Assembly (NCBI GenBank): GCA_025531455.1
Contig: JAMYHL010000069.1
Coordinates: forward strand, 186,001 to 250,000
Direction: 5' to 3'
DNA from: Apiotrichum sp. Y4204
Taxonomy: Eukaryota > Basidiomycota > Tremellomycetes > Trichosporonales > Trichosporonaceae
Length of the DNA: 64,000 nt
The notes under the pieces were generated by a model, which saw only the letters and a list, made by a program, of their open reading frames with translations, was not told where the DNA came from and did no database searches. This document shows positions 10,180 to 21,152 of this stretch, in pieces (position 1 is the stretch's first letter; each line of letters begins with the position of its first letter). Made by a program: the position numbers and the translations under genes.

Positions 10180-11850
10180 CTACGCCATGCTGGCCCTGAC
10201 CTCTCCCCGTCCAACCATACGCCATCCATGCCGCTCGTCGCCGACTTGCATCTCCGGCTCCTTCTCCTCGTTCAGAGTTTCGAGGCCAAAGAACGGCGCG
10301 ATAGCGAGATGGACGACGCCCTTAAACATCTCCAAAAGCTTGGGCTTCAGTGCATCGCCGCTCTGAATAAAGTCAGGCGACGCGTTGAACTCCAGCAGCG
10401 TCACATCCGGAATCGGAAGAGTGTCGCCTGTCTCAAGAGGGAAGGAGAGGATGAGGTCGACACCAAAGATCTTCTGTCAGCGCAATAATAACAAGTACCC
10501 ACCTCGAAAGCATTCGGCATGAGCTGCAAACCGAACGACCCGCACTCCGCGCCCGCCTTTACGCATTCCGCGATGACCGCCCCGCACTTGTCAAAGGTCT
10601 TCTCGAGCCATTCCTTCGTGACCTTCGGCTTGGTCTCGTAGGTGCCCTTCGTAGACGCCAAGGGTGTGAGGCCCTCGAGGTCCCAGAAGAGGCGCACGAG
10701 ATGATCCTCCTGTACGGGCGCACCGTATGCATCCGTCTGAGGGTTAGGTTTGAAAGCGTCGCCCACCCACCTGGAGACACGTGTTTGTAAGGTGTGCCCG
10801 GAGGTCTAGGTCCACAGTCGGAGGCGTGTACGGCGCGTCCGAGAAGAGGGCAAGCATCGTGCGCGCGAGGTACACCTTGTATGCTCCGGTGAGGAGCGTG
10901 TATGCCCGGATGTGGAACTGGGATGAGAAGGAGTGAGGGGCGATTTGGACGTACCTTCTGCCCGACAGCTGCGGGGGTAGTTGCAGTTTCACTGAGGTCG
11001 AAGAGCATCGGCCGCGGAAGGTATTCCTGGAGGATGAAATGGCGGAGATGGGACATGTCCACTCCTGTGCCCTCGTCACCATCATCCACGTCCAGCCGGA
11101 CTGTTCTCTCCGCCAATCCATCCTCATCTTCCTCATCCTCCTCATCTTCGTCATCTGACGGTGGCTCGAACTCCTCAAATATCGCCCGCCTGGAATCAGC
11201 ATAGTTAGGATCCATACTCACAGCTCGTCTTCAGTGGAAAACATTCGAATTCCCTGTGCACGGTCCGCAAATCCGGGCTTGAGGATGAACCACTGCCTCT
11301 CTCCCTCCTCGAGACTCTCATTCCGCTGCATCGCGTCCGCAAGCTCATACAGGTCGTCCATGAGCAGCTCGTCGAGCTCGTCCGCGAACTGCACGTCGAC
11401 GGTCCACCCCTTCGGGACCCCTCCGACACCGCCTGACGCCGGGGCGGTGAGCACGCTGCTCTCCCCGCGATACGAGCTCTTTGCAAGGTACTCAGTTACA
11501 GTCGCGTGCAGCTGATGTTTCCGGATCAACGCCTTGCGGTACACGTACGAGCTGATGAGGTAGGACGTGTCCGCGTGTGGCTTGTCAAACGTCATCAGGT
11601 CATAGTCCGCCCTGTGAGTGAGCAAAACCGCAGGAGAAAGAGGATTTTCGGCCAGAGTCTCACAACACAGCTAGCCACACTATCCACTCTCCACTCACCA
11701 CTGTAACCGCGGCGGCTCCTCTTCACTTGGCGGGAGCAGACTGATCGAGATGGCCGGCAGCGTCTGCGCCAGCGCGCGCAGCAGCAACGTCTGCGTGTAC
11801 GGCGATGGGAAGTTCACAAACGCGGTCAGCGGTGCAGGATCGGCTGTCAT
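10180..11850 (-). CDS. Tubulin-tyrosine ligase (TTL) family protein, Pby1-like
   Basis: Six exons: 11850-11699, 11611-11222, 11189-10955, 10917-10771, 10736-10503 and 10473-10180 (483 aa). ATG 11850 starts MTADPAPLTAFVNFPSPYTQ. TTL/ATP-grasp landmarks: DYDLMTFDKPHADTSYLISS, YVYRKALIRKHQL, the nucleotide-binding WFILKPGFADRAQGIRMF, a long acidic loop EPPSDDEDEEDEEDEDG, FHIRAYTLLTGAYKVYLAR, and the metal-binding LLEFNASPDFIQSG near the C-terminus. TTL enzymes join amino acids to the C-terminus or Glu side chains of tubulin or other proteins. The fungal representative I know, budding-yeast Pby1, is associated with P-bodies. The substrate here cannot be told. It converges closely with the preceding gene: the two stop codons are only 111 bases apart. 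Confidence 0.8.
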
Positions 11851-12828
11851 TTTGCTTGCGGGTGAGGTAGTTGTGCAGTGTCAACAAAAGTTGGCTTGAT
11901 GTTGCTCCGACTCTTCGAGTGCTCAGTGGGGTCGAAATCTCGGGGTGGAGACACGGAGTTTCATGCATGTCCGGCGACCATGGACAAAACGAAACCGCAG
12001 GTAGCATAACTGGCGAATGGAGAGCTCCTGGGGTCCATTTGCTGCTTACAATGAATGTCGAGCCCCAGAGAAAGTAGATCAGACTGTGATCAACTGGTGT
12101 CAAAGCCCAAGTCTTAGAGATGTCTTCCGGGCAACAATCAGACGCAGTACCACGAATTACAGCAGTTGACACAGGGCAGGACCAAAGCTGGGTCACAGAA
12201 GTCGGGAACCGGGAACTTTCAAACTAAACTTTTGTTCCTTTGACGGTCTGACGCCGTAGGAACTCAATTACGGATACTAAGATAACGAGTTGATGTGTGG
12301 GAAGCGCCAAGACTACGACACTCCGCAGTCACTGTGCCGGAGGTCGTTTCATGAACTGCCGAATGTCGTTGCTCTGTTCTCGACCGACTAGATGATCGGT
12401 CGCTCCGAGTCTGCGAGCTTCTTTCCTTCGTGATCTTGGTTGCCTCCCCGTTCGAGAAACTCGGAGAAGGTATAAGGAGCACTATAGGCACATATCAAGA
12501 CGTCGTACATAGCTTACGGTAACCTGTGTCTTGGTCCCTTCCATCAGACTCTGGAACTCCCGTCGAACTGTACATGCGAACATGTTCATCAGGCACACGG
12601 CACCAGATCCGCACGTTTCTGTCCCGAACTGTTTCTAAATGTCGCCGAACCCGTAAACTTCAGATCCCCCAGTAACAGCCTACCAATGAACTGGCTGCCA
12701 GCCTCACAACGCGATGTTCGACGTGGTCCTTCTCGAGTACATATGATCACCAGCAAAGACGCTGGCAAATGAAGCCCTCATTTTGAACGTTTCACAGACT
12801 TCGACAACCCAACCGGGCTCTCCTTAAA
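11851..12828. promoter_or_regulatory. Divergent intergenic region
   Basis: About 980 bases between divergent start codons of the TTL-like and membrane-protein genes. No conserved frame, RNA or repeat recognised. Confidence 0.4.
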
Positions 12829-14964
12829 ATGGCCTCCACCGAACGGTCTAACGACCATTTCGTTGTGTCTCGCGCGGCGCAACGCGACGCTCATGCGGGA
12901 ATCGCATGCACCCTGATATACTATCACTGCCTCGCGTTCAACGTCCTTGCTACAGTAATTTGGGCGCCTAAAGCCCCAGCACCTACAAAGCGGCAGGATG
13001 GCAGAGGTTGGTGAACGTGTGTCATCCACGCAGCTGACAGTTCAGCCAAAATCGTGACGGCTACGGGTTACGCAGTGTCTGTGGTTTACTTTGCCTTCTT
13101 GTGCGCCATACCAAATGCCTTACTGTACAGTGAGCTGACGAGCAGTTTGGCTGTGAAAGCGCGTCACACCCACGTGATGTGGGTCAATGCACTTGTGATG
13201 TTCGTCATCACGTTGTGGATCCTGATCACTGCTATAGTGGACATGAAACTGTTGTGCGTCGTTCTGAAAAGCTGAGCGGTTTCTCACGTCAGTACCGGTC
13301 TATGGGCGATCGTGGGGTTTAGCTGGTATGCACTGGTAAGTTGTTCCTAATATCCGAAGCGTTGCTAATCACCAGTTCACCCTCTTTCTTCTGTACATGG
13401 TCGGGTACACCTGGAGGTGTCATAAACTTGCGGGCTTTCGCCGACCATTCGCTTTGGGTTTCGGGCAGCCAGATTTAGCCTCGTTTCCGGGACCCGCGCG
13501 ACGCGATGCCCGGGCTCGGATCGCCCAGATCACTCTTCTTATGTGGGTCATCGGCGGGGGAATCCTCGCGTGCGGAAACTTCGAGCTGGAATCGCAATCC
13601 ATGAAGGGTCTCCGTCCTGGCTGGGGAGTTAGCCCACTCGGCTTCAAAATCTTTGGTATAGGCAGCGGCGTTGTGGCCGTCGTGCAAGTGTGCTATGCTG
13701 TCACCATGTGGGTTGTGTTTACTTTCCGCTTTCGACAGGCTCAACAGGCTCACACATTCACAGGCTCGGCATGGCGTACTTTGCTCCCAAAAAGCTCGCG
13801 AGATACGTGATCGTTGACCTCACCATACTCGGAAGTTTGCTCGCCTGGAACACTGTTGTCGCCGTCTGGTACTTGAGGCTCGCTCTGGATAATTATCTTG
13901 TCGCCGCCGAATTAATGATAGCGGTCGCCCTGAATTGGATCAATGTGTTAATTGTACGTCCCTCTGTTATTCTGGTGGTGTGTGATGTCGCTCACTCCAA
14001 GCTCGGTACCATTTTCTGTTTCGAGTTCATTTACACCCTTATCCATCACAGGAGAAACGGATGGACCAAAGCCTTTGCTTCCTCCAGCCACACTTGTCAG
14101 ATGGGTGAACCCATACAACTCGCCGAGGAAAAGCCGACAGGCGGAGAAGGGAGCCCAGATCTCGAGGCTGCGATCGTGCCATTTGTCGACGGCCCTCACT
14201 GGCCCAGAAAGGGCCGTCTGCCCGAGGTCGCTCAAAACACCAACATTGCTTATTACACGCCCACCAATGACTCGGCCCAGCACTTCATTCGAACCAAACA
14301 TGCCGATGCAAAGGAGCTCGCGGAGGTGATCGTGGCATCCGGAAGCGGGCCGGGCGTCGCGGAAGTTTCACGGCACCAACGGTCAGAGCTTTCCGAAACT
14401 CTTGCTTTGGCCGAAGCCGTCAAGTTGGCAACACAAGGTCAGGACCAGACGAGCAGCAGCGACGCGCCCGAAACCCCATCAGCAAAGTCCCCACTCTATC
14501 AATCCCCCTCGGAGCTTTCAGAGACTCTTGTTCTGGCTGAAGCCGTCAAATCGTCAACACGAAACCACGGCCAGGCGAGCAGCAGCGACACATGCGAAAC
14601 TCCATCAGCAAAGTCCCCACTGTATCAATCCCCCTCGGAGCTTTCAGAGACTCTTGTTCTGGCTGAAGCCGTCAAATCGTCAACACAAAACCACGGCCAG
14701 GCGGGCAGCAACGGCACGGCCAATGATTGCACCGCAGAGGCTTCATACCCCGGTACTGTGAGACTTGCCGAGATCGTGGACATGGCAGAGGATGTGAAGC
14801 GGTCCGATAGGGAGCACCCGCCGACCTCTGATCCGGAGGACCCACCGATGTCGGCGGAAACTGAGCCGCAGTGGGCTCTGCCACGATATCAACCAGCGGA
14901 AAACTTGCCATCGTACATGACCCGAGTAATCGAGACAGACCGAGTCATTGGATTTGAAAGATAG
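12829..14964 (+). CDS. Fungal 7-8 TM membrane protein with repeat-bearing cytosolic tail
   Basis: Exons 12829-13010, 13041-13253, 13293-13335, 13376-13707 and 13764-14964 give ~656 aa. Hydrophobic segments in order: GIACTLIYYHCLAFNVLATV; IVTATGYAVSVVYFAFLCAI; HVMWVNALVMFVITLWILIT; LWAIVGFSWYALFTLFLLYM; ITLLMWVIGGGILACG; GIGSGVVAVVQVCYAVTM; VIVDLTILGSLLAWNTVVAV; ELMIAVALNWINVLI. The remaining ~300 residues are hydrophilic and carry 42-residue repeats. The arrangement resembles many basidiomycete multi-TM proteins of unknown function and is receptor-like in topology, but no GPCR motif was identified. The first intron is very short (30 nt) and has an alternative pair of splice sites (13007/13033). 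A possible in-frame 48-nt intron at 13954-14001 cannot be decided. Confidence 0.6.
14383..14760 (+). repeat. 126-nt tandem repeat (42 aa) in membrane-protein tail
   Basis: Units begin at the SELSETL codons at 14383, 14509 and 14635, an exact 126-base period. Copies 2 and 3 are almost identical in DNA; copy 1 is more diverged. Each carries SELSETLxLAEAVK, a Ser-rich stretch and ETPSAKSPLYQSP; copy 3 loses its second half. A decayed fourth copy may follow (TVRLAEIVDMAEDVK). Confidence 0.85.
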
Positions 14965-15678
14965 GTTGAAAATCCAGTACACCGGCGAAGCTACGGACGA
15001 TCGCGTCGACGGCTGAGAAACTTACTGTAGTTGAAGGACAAGTTAGCTCATGAGTTGTAAAAAGACAAGTTGTATCCATGCACGTATAGCAGAATTCCAC
15101 ATGCTCTTGAGTAAAGAGAGCATCCTGGTCACAGAACAGCGTGCTGGAGTTGCGACCTAGTTGTGAGATGTGTGAGTCACGACATACGACTGGAAGCAAT
15201 GGTGATGAGGCTGAGGAGGATGAGGAGGATGAGGAGGATGAGGAGGATGGTGAGAATCTCAAAATCGGAAGGTAGGCAGGATGCGCGTCATGCCATGTTT
15301 CGCCTACAAAGAACCATCGAGGGAGGATCCGCAATGAGCACTGACCGGTTGGGTAATGACAGCGGGATCAATCAATCTCTCAGGGCTCCATTCAGGGTTT
15401 CGCCCGCTTCGATAAGATTGGCAGAACTTTCCGAACATTCAGAACATTCCACCGACCATCAACCCATTGACTACAACGGTTGCCTCAAGGCATGCTATGT
15501 CAATCTGCGCAAGGAGGTTGTTGTTGTTCGGTTCCAATACTTCATCTCTTGATGCTCTACAAATGCTATGCAATGCCCCTACACCACGCCTAACACTACA
15601 GGGATATATGTTTGATTTTGGGTCTCAAATGTCCACGACTCGCTCCGTTACAGTCACTCCTAGATGTGTAGGGCCTGC
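14965..15678. other. Convergent intergenic region
   Basis: About 710 bases of presumed 3' UTRs. Apart from the GAGGAGGAT microsatellite listed separately, nothing was recognised. Confidence 0.5.
15212..15250. repeat. GAGGAGGAT 9-nt microsatellite
   Basis: Four near-perfect copies of a 9-nt GA-rich unit lie in the convergent intergenic region. Confidence 0.8.
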
Positions 15679-17668
15679 TTAGAACTGGCCGAGGGGCTCG
15701 GCAACCTTGAACTTGGCGCCGGTCTTGGCCTTGACCTCCTCCAGGGAAGACTCCTTGGCGACCTCAACAAGGGTGAGGCCCTCAACGGGGTCGACGTCGA
15801 AGACGGCGAGCTGCGTAATGATGCGGCGGACGACGCCCTTGCCGGTGAGAGGAAGCGTGCAGTCCTGGATGATCTTGGGCTTGCCGTGCTTGTCGGTGTG
15901 GTCGGTGACAATGACGATCTTGGTCTTCTCCGGCGCGGAAACAAGGTCCATGGCTCCACCCATACCCTTCACGAGCTTTCCGGGGATCATGAAGTTCGCG
16001 AGGCTTTAATGTCAGCGACATGCAGATGAATGTGAAAGAAAAAAACTCACTCTCCGTGGGCAGAAACCTCCATGGCACCGAGGATGGAAACGTTCATGTG
16101 TCCACCGCGGATCATGGTGAAGGACTCCGAAGAGTCGAAGGTGGAGGCGCCAGGCACCAGGGTGACGGTCTCCTTAGCGGCGTTGATAACATCAGCGTCG
16201 AGCTCGGCCTTGGTCGGGTAGCGACCCATGCCGAGGATACCGTTCTCGGACTGAAGCCAGACCTGGACGCCCTTCTCGAGGTAGTTGGCGGCGAGGACGG
16301 GGATTCCGACACCGAGGTTGACGTAGTAGCCGTCCTTGAGCTCCTTGGCGGCACGCTTGGCGATGCGCTCGCGCTTGAGCTGGGCCTCGGACTTGTCGCC
16401 GGAAACGTCCTCGGGGTTGCCCTCGTTCTCCTCGGTGAGGGTGACGAGCTCAATCTTCTTCTCGACGGTGGCGGGGACGATACGGTTAACGTAGACACCG
16501 GCAAGGTGGACCTCCATGGGGTGGATCTCGCCAATCTCAACAATGTTCTCGGCCTCGACGATGGTCACCTTGGCGGCCTTGGCGGCGAGAGTGGAGAAAG
16601 CCTGAGTGGTGTAACGGAAGACACAGTTGCCGGCCTTGTCAACCTTCCAGGCGCGGAGGATGGCAACGTCGCCGTGGATGGCGGGCTCGAAGATGTAGCG
16701 CTTGCCGTCGAACTCACGGGCCTCCTTCTTGTTGCCGGGGACGAGGACGGTCTGCTTGCCGTCGGCGTCGGGCTTGGACCAGAGCTGGGGAATGCCACCC
16801 TTCTCAACCTCGGTACCGGCACCGGTACGGGTGTAGAAGCCGGGCATACCGGCACCGGCGGAGCGGAGACGCTCGGCAATGGTGCCCTGAGGGTTGAGCT
16901 CGAGGGCGACATCACCGGCGAGGTAGGCGTCCTGGAGGGGCTTGTTGGTGCCGACGTAGGAAAGGATCATCTTCTTGATCTGCTTGGTGTGGATCAGGGG
17001 AGCTGATGTCAGCTGGAACTCAGGCCGGAAGGGGCGCAGGGCCAGGGGGAAGGGCGCAAGGGGGATCTCCAGGGGCTCTACTTCCGTGTTTCCATCGATG
17101 ACGTAAATCACATCGGTCGGAGTGGCGCCGCCACGGAGAAAATGGCGGAAAAATATGACCATGGGCCTTTTTTTTCACCACGTTCGCACCGCTCCACGCT
17201 CAATCAAGCGCAATCAAGCTCAATCAAGCTCAGACCTCGTTCATGCCCCAAGCTCAGACCTCGGCAAAACTCACAGAGACCACCAGCACCCATGTTACCA
17301 GCGTTGTTCGAGACGACAGTGAGGTCCTTAATGTCCGGACGGTCGTAGATCGCGTGGATGAGGGTCTCAGCGGTACCGCAGAGACCGAAACCGGCAGAGA
17401 GGACGAGCGAACCTGACTTGAGGTCCTTGATGGCCTCGTCAGCCGAGGGCCAGAGCTTGCCGCCGTCCTTGTACGACTTGGGCTCGACGGGCTCGCCAAC
17501 GTTCTCGACCTTGCCGGGCACCGACTTGAGGTCCGAGAAGCCGGCGGGAACGGCGGGGATGGGGTTGTAGTAGCGGACCTGGGCGTGGGCGTGGGCGCGC
17601 GCAGCGACGACGCGCATGGCCGAGGCGCGGGGAAGCGCGCGAGTCGAGAGGGTGCGAAGGGCCATCAT
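15679..17668 (-). CDS. Succinyl-CoA:3-ketoacid CoA transferase, mitochondrial (SCOT paralogue A)
   Basis: Three exons, 17668-17275, 17002-16051 and 16003-15679 (1671 nt, 556 aa; human OXCT1 is 520). The Arg/Ala-rich first ~30 residues look like a mitochondrial presequence. The A domain shows [28 protein letters not shown], the spliced stretch [36 protein letters not shown] and [14 protein letters not shown]. The B domain holds [17 protein letters not shown], the catalytic-glutamate motif [12 protein letters not shown] (Glu ~384), [18 protein letters not shown], the spliced [20 protein letters not shown] and [17 protein letters not shown]. It moves CoA from succinyl-CoA to acetoacetate in ketone-body use and is intact. 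Intron 1 is 272 nt, far longer than its neighbours. An adjacent second ATG (17665) makes the exact start trivial. Head to head with paralogue B at 21153. Confidence 0.92.
17201..17230. repeat. 10-nt CAATCAAGCK x3 inside SCOT A intron 1
   Basis: Three back-to-back 10-nt units, followed by a 13-nt AGCTCAGACCTCG direct repeat at 17227-17239 and 17251-17263. All lie inside the 272-nt intron on the opposite strand. Confidence 0.8.
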
Positions 17669-20600
17669 TTTGGGTGAGCGAGTTGGGGTTGCAAAGAGAA
17701 AGAATCAAGTGGAGCCTTGGGTTTATCTATTCGAGGCTCGGCGAAGTGACCGTATAGTAACCTGCCGAAAACTGGGTGGGGACGTCGGGGTTGCGAGGGG
17801 TCCGACCGTTGTTGGGTTGTTGCGGAGCAGCTGCGGGGTCAAGGCACTGGGGTGTAGAGTGGGGTGGATGAAGCCAAAGCTGATGTTACGTATAGAGTGT
17901 GGTGGTGGGTGTCGGTGTAACTCAATTGTCCTTTCTGCCGACTTTTGTACTGTTCCTCAAAAACAGTGCTGCGGCCCCACTGGGGTCATGCCAGCATGCC
18001 AAACGCGTTGATCGCTTCAAGGCCTTGGCACAAGCATGAGTGATGGCCAGTGCAGAGTGGAGCACACCGAGTGGAATCCATCACGATTAGACGTCAGACG
18101 GAGTCGATATCACTCCACTGGCGGTGTGGAGCGATGGAATCGTCGTTAGCATAGATTGGCGACGGGGGCGACCTAATCATACCGCGGGACCGAATTCCAT
18201 GAGATGCCGAACGACTCCAGGATGGGCTGTTCAAGCCATCTCGTCTAGATAGGCGAGGGAATCAGGCGTAATCACCAGCTCGTCCCAGTTTGTAATCCAG
18301 GGTAATTACGACGTGTCCTGCGATGCACGAGGACCTCCATCTTGTCCCTCTCGTATGCATCCCGTTCGAAATAGCACACGCTCCACAGGCGTCGGAGGAC
18401 AGCAGTGCCAGAGCAGATCTGAGACAGGTCCCGAGCCCCGCATTACACCAACCATGCGAACCATCGGGAAAACTATTAGATGCCGCCGCTCACAAGTACG
18501 TGCGCTGACTGGTCCTTCGGAACGTTGATGGCTGCAGCCAGAGGTGATGTGGCACTTTTACCGCTGTATTGGCTCAGCCAATGGCGATCGGATCTGCGGT
18601 GTGGTTGCCCTCCAAGCCACATCCCCACCCCACAATGGAGCCAGTGCGGGGTGTCCATCAGTCGCCCCCGCGTTGCTGTAGCACAGCCCGCCGGTACCAC
18701 CGTCGTCCCGGTGCCTGTTTCCATGCTGCCAGCTCTGGTCTCTGCACGGCAGGACGGCCCGACACACCGGTGCGGAGCGGCCTTGCTCCTCCCACCTAGT
18801 TCGAATGAAAAGCACCATACCCCCGTTCACAGCTGTTGCCCCGCATTTCGGGACGCCGTCGGCGCGGGGGGATAGGGCTAGTGCACCAAACCGCCGGTAG
18901 TGGCGGGAATGTCGGGCAGCGATGCGGCGAGCGGGCGTCCGGTACGCCGGGCTAGCCGGCGGCCAGGGTGAGAGACTACGAGAGGTGGCCCTGCGACTGT
19001 TGATCTACGGTGAAGTGATCGGTCTCCCTGTTGTGGACAATTGCATGGCGACGACTAGACGTGGCGTTCGCGCAGAGAACAAGGACTCCTCTATCTCCGA
19101 CTTTACATTCCATCTTCGCGATGAAGATCATGATTGCCCCACTATCCCATCCATTGGGCCCCGCTCGTGAGTCGAGGCACCGAGCATCCAGCGATGTGCG
19201 GGCGGTATCCGCCGTCGTCCCATCACCCGGTCTTCTCCGCACACTTTGTGATCGGGCGGACACCAGGAATCTGACGGGTTCATTGAGAATCGCTGAAACG
19301 ACACTTCTGCCCTGCAGAACCAAGTCCGTGCGGCCTTCGCGATTCCGGTGATGGCCGCGTTCAGTTGTTACGCAGAGAGCCGTCGGCCCAACCCCGTCGC
19401 ATCCGATCGGCTTCCTGCGTCTTCCCTTTGCTGTGAAAAACTCTTTGATCGTGATAATCGGCTGGGCGACACAGGTGACTTGCGACAGGTGAGGACAGGG
19501 CCTCGAGAAGTGGTCAGCCGAGAGATGGTAGCTCGACCCGCTGTCAATGGTTCTCTCCAGTCGGCTATCGCTGCAATGCCATGATCAAAATTGAGATTGC
19601 CTCAGCTGTCAGATGCCACTACCACTACCCCATCATCAGTTGAACGTTCGGCGTCCCCCGACGTGAAGTTATTCAAAGGCACGTGTGTCAGGCCCAGGGA
19701 CGCATAGCCACCATGAAGCTCATCAGCCTGTCATCATCCTCACCTTGCGACGACGTTGGTATGCACTACTGTATACGCATACATTCCGCTCAACTGCCCT
19801 TGATCGTCACTCTGCGTCATCAGCTTATCAGTGATCAGTATCTGCTCCCGTCTTCATCCTGGCCACTTGACTGGGGACTTGCAGACGGACTTCACTGGTG
19901 CTCTCTCCCAATACACCTTGCCTCGCGGTCAAGCGGGGCAACTTTGCAATGTTGGACGGAAAGGTGGCGGCCAACCTACGGCTGTCTGAGGGCCAGCTTG
20001 ATTAGGACAGGAAGCAGAACCGGCAGAACCGTGTGCAGAATCAGTAGTGGCCTTGTAAACATAGTCTGCGGCCCACGGCTACGGTTGATATGAAGGCCTT
20101 CATCGTTTCTGTCACTGTCAGTTGCATAATCAGTCACCAAGGCATTTGGTCCTTGGCCGGTCCGTACCAAAACTTGAACACTTGCTCGTCGACACCATCG
20201 TCGCGATCCAAAACTTTCGAGCTGTAAAAGTTGAGAATTGTCAGTACAATGAAGTGAGTGGTCGTAGAGGACAAGGCGCAGAATAGGTTATAGCGTCTAG
20301 TTGAGAAATAAGTAGAGGTGCAACGGTGCGAAAAGCTGCGCTGTCCGTCAATCAATCCGAAGTGCACAGACAATCCGATCTGGAGAGTGATGCACGCTGG
20401 CCCACCCGGTGTCGGCTTATCAATCGTCGGGAGCACGATATCCACCCCTTGTGGACGGGTAAACCGCCGCTTTTCGCAGATAACGTGACGGATAACAGCG
20501 ATGGGCAAGAAGCGAAGAAGCAAGCTAAAAAGCACGCTTTTGGCCAAAGTTGATGCCATCGCTGATGTCCAAGGGACATGTGACAGCGACAACCGAGGTT

Positions 20601-21152
20601 CGGGTGGCGGAGAATTCGTCCAATGAGGTGCAGGCGGCACTGGGGCCCCGTTGTCCTCCACACGCGCACACGCTGCATACCGCCCGGATAAACCACAGCC
20701 GACGCCAAATATGGAGCTTGTACACTTCATGGTTCACCCAGCAATCGAGAGCAACGGTCGGCAACATCGTATGCATCGGGATGTATGCTGTTTTTATGAC
20801 CTGCGTCGAAAGTGAATGGAATGTGCGCCGCGGCGCAGCGCGGAACCGAGAGGTAGGTGACACAGTGAGATTGTATCCGCGCAATCCTCTCCGCTTACAG
20901 CGGCGGGCCGTCAGGTGTCTTTCAGGTTCTCGTCCTGTCTTGGCTTTGATGGCTTGGAACGGCCGGCACACTGCAGCCGGCGGCTCGGGACTGGCATTTC
21001 GGGTCTGGCATTCTGCAGCATGCGCAGTATGGCACGCGAGTCAAGCAACATGCAAGATCCAAGACATCAAGATACACCCCACCTGATAAAGGGCGCCGAG
21101 GCCATTTTCTCGCGCCAGCCCACACTCCGCGAACTCCTCACACACCACCGCG
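17669..21152. promoter_or_regulatory. 3.5-kb divergent spacer between SCOT paralogues
   Basis: Both SCOT genes are transcribed outward from this stretch. Read in six frames it holds only short, non-conserved reading frames (longest ~198 codons at 20134-20730, minus, with no familiar motif). I saw no tRNA, transposon or long repeat. It must contain both promoters and may hold a non-coding or lineage-specific transcript, which cannot be decided from sequence alone. Confidence 0.4.

Noticed and set aside
16020..17006. 328-codon open frame antisense to SCOT A
   Set aside because: Arises from the codon bias of the real minus-strand exon; the composition is a Gly/Leu/Val/Asp shadow with no motif.
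20134..20730. 198-codon minus frame in the SCOT spacer
   Set aside because: No recognisable motif, mixed composition and several short overlapping frames in the same stretch; not enough to call a gene.
17669..21152. Possible transposon between the SCOT genes
   Set aside because: No transposase, integrase or RT motif, terminal repeats or target-site duplication visible.
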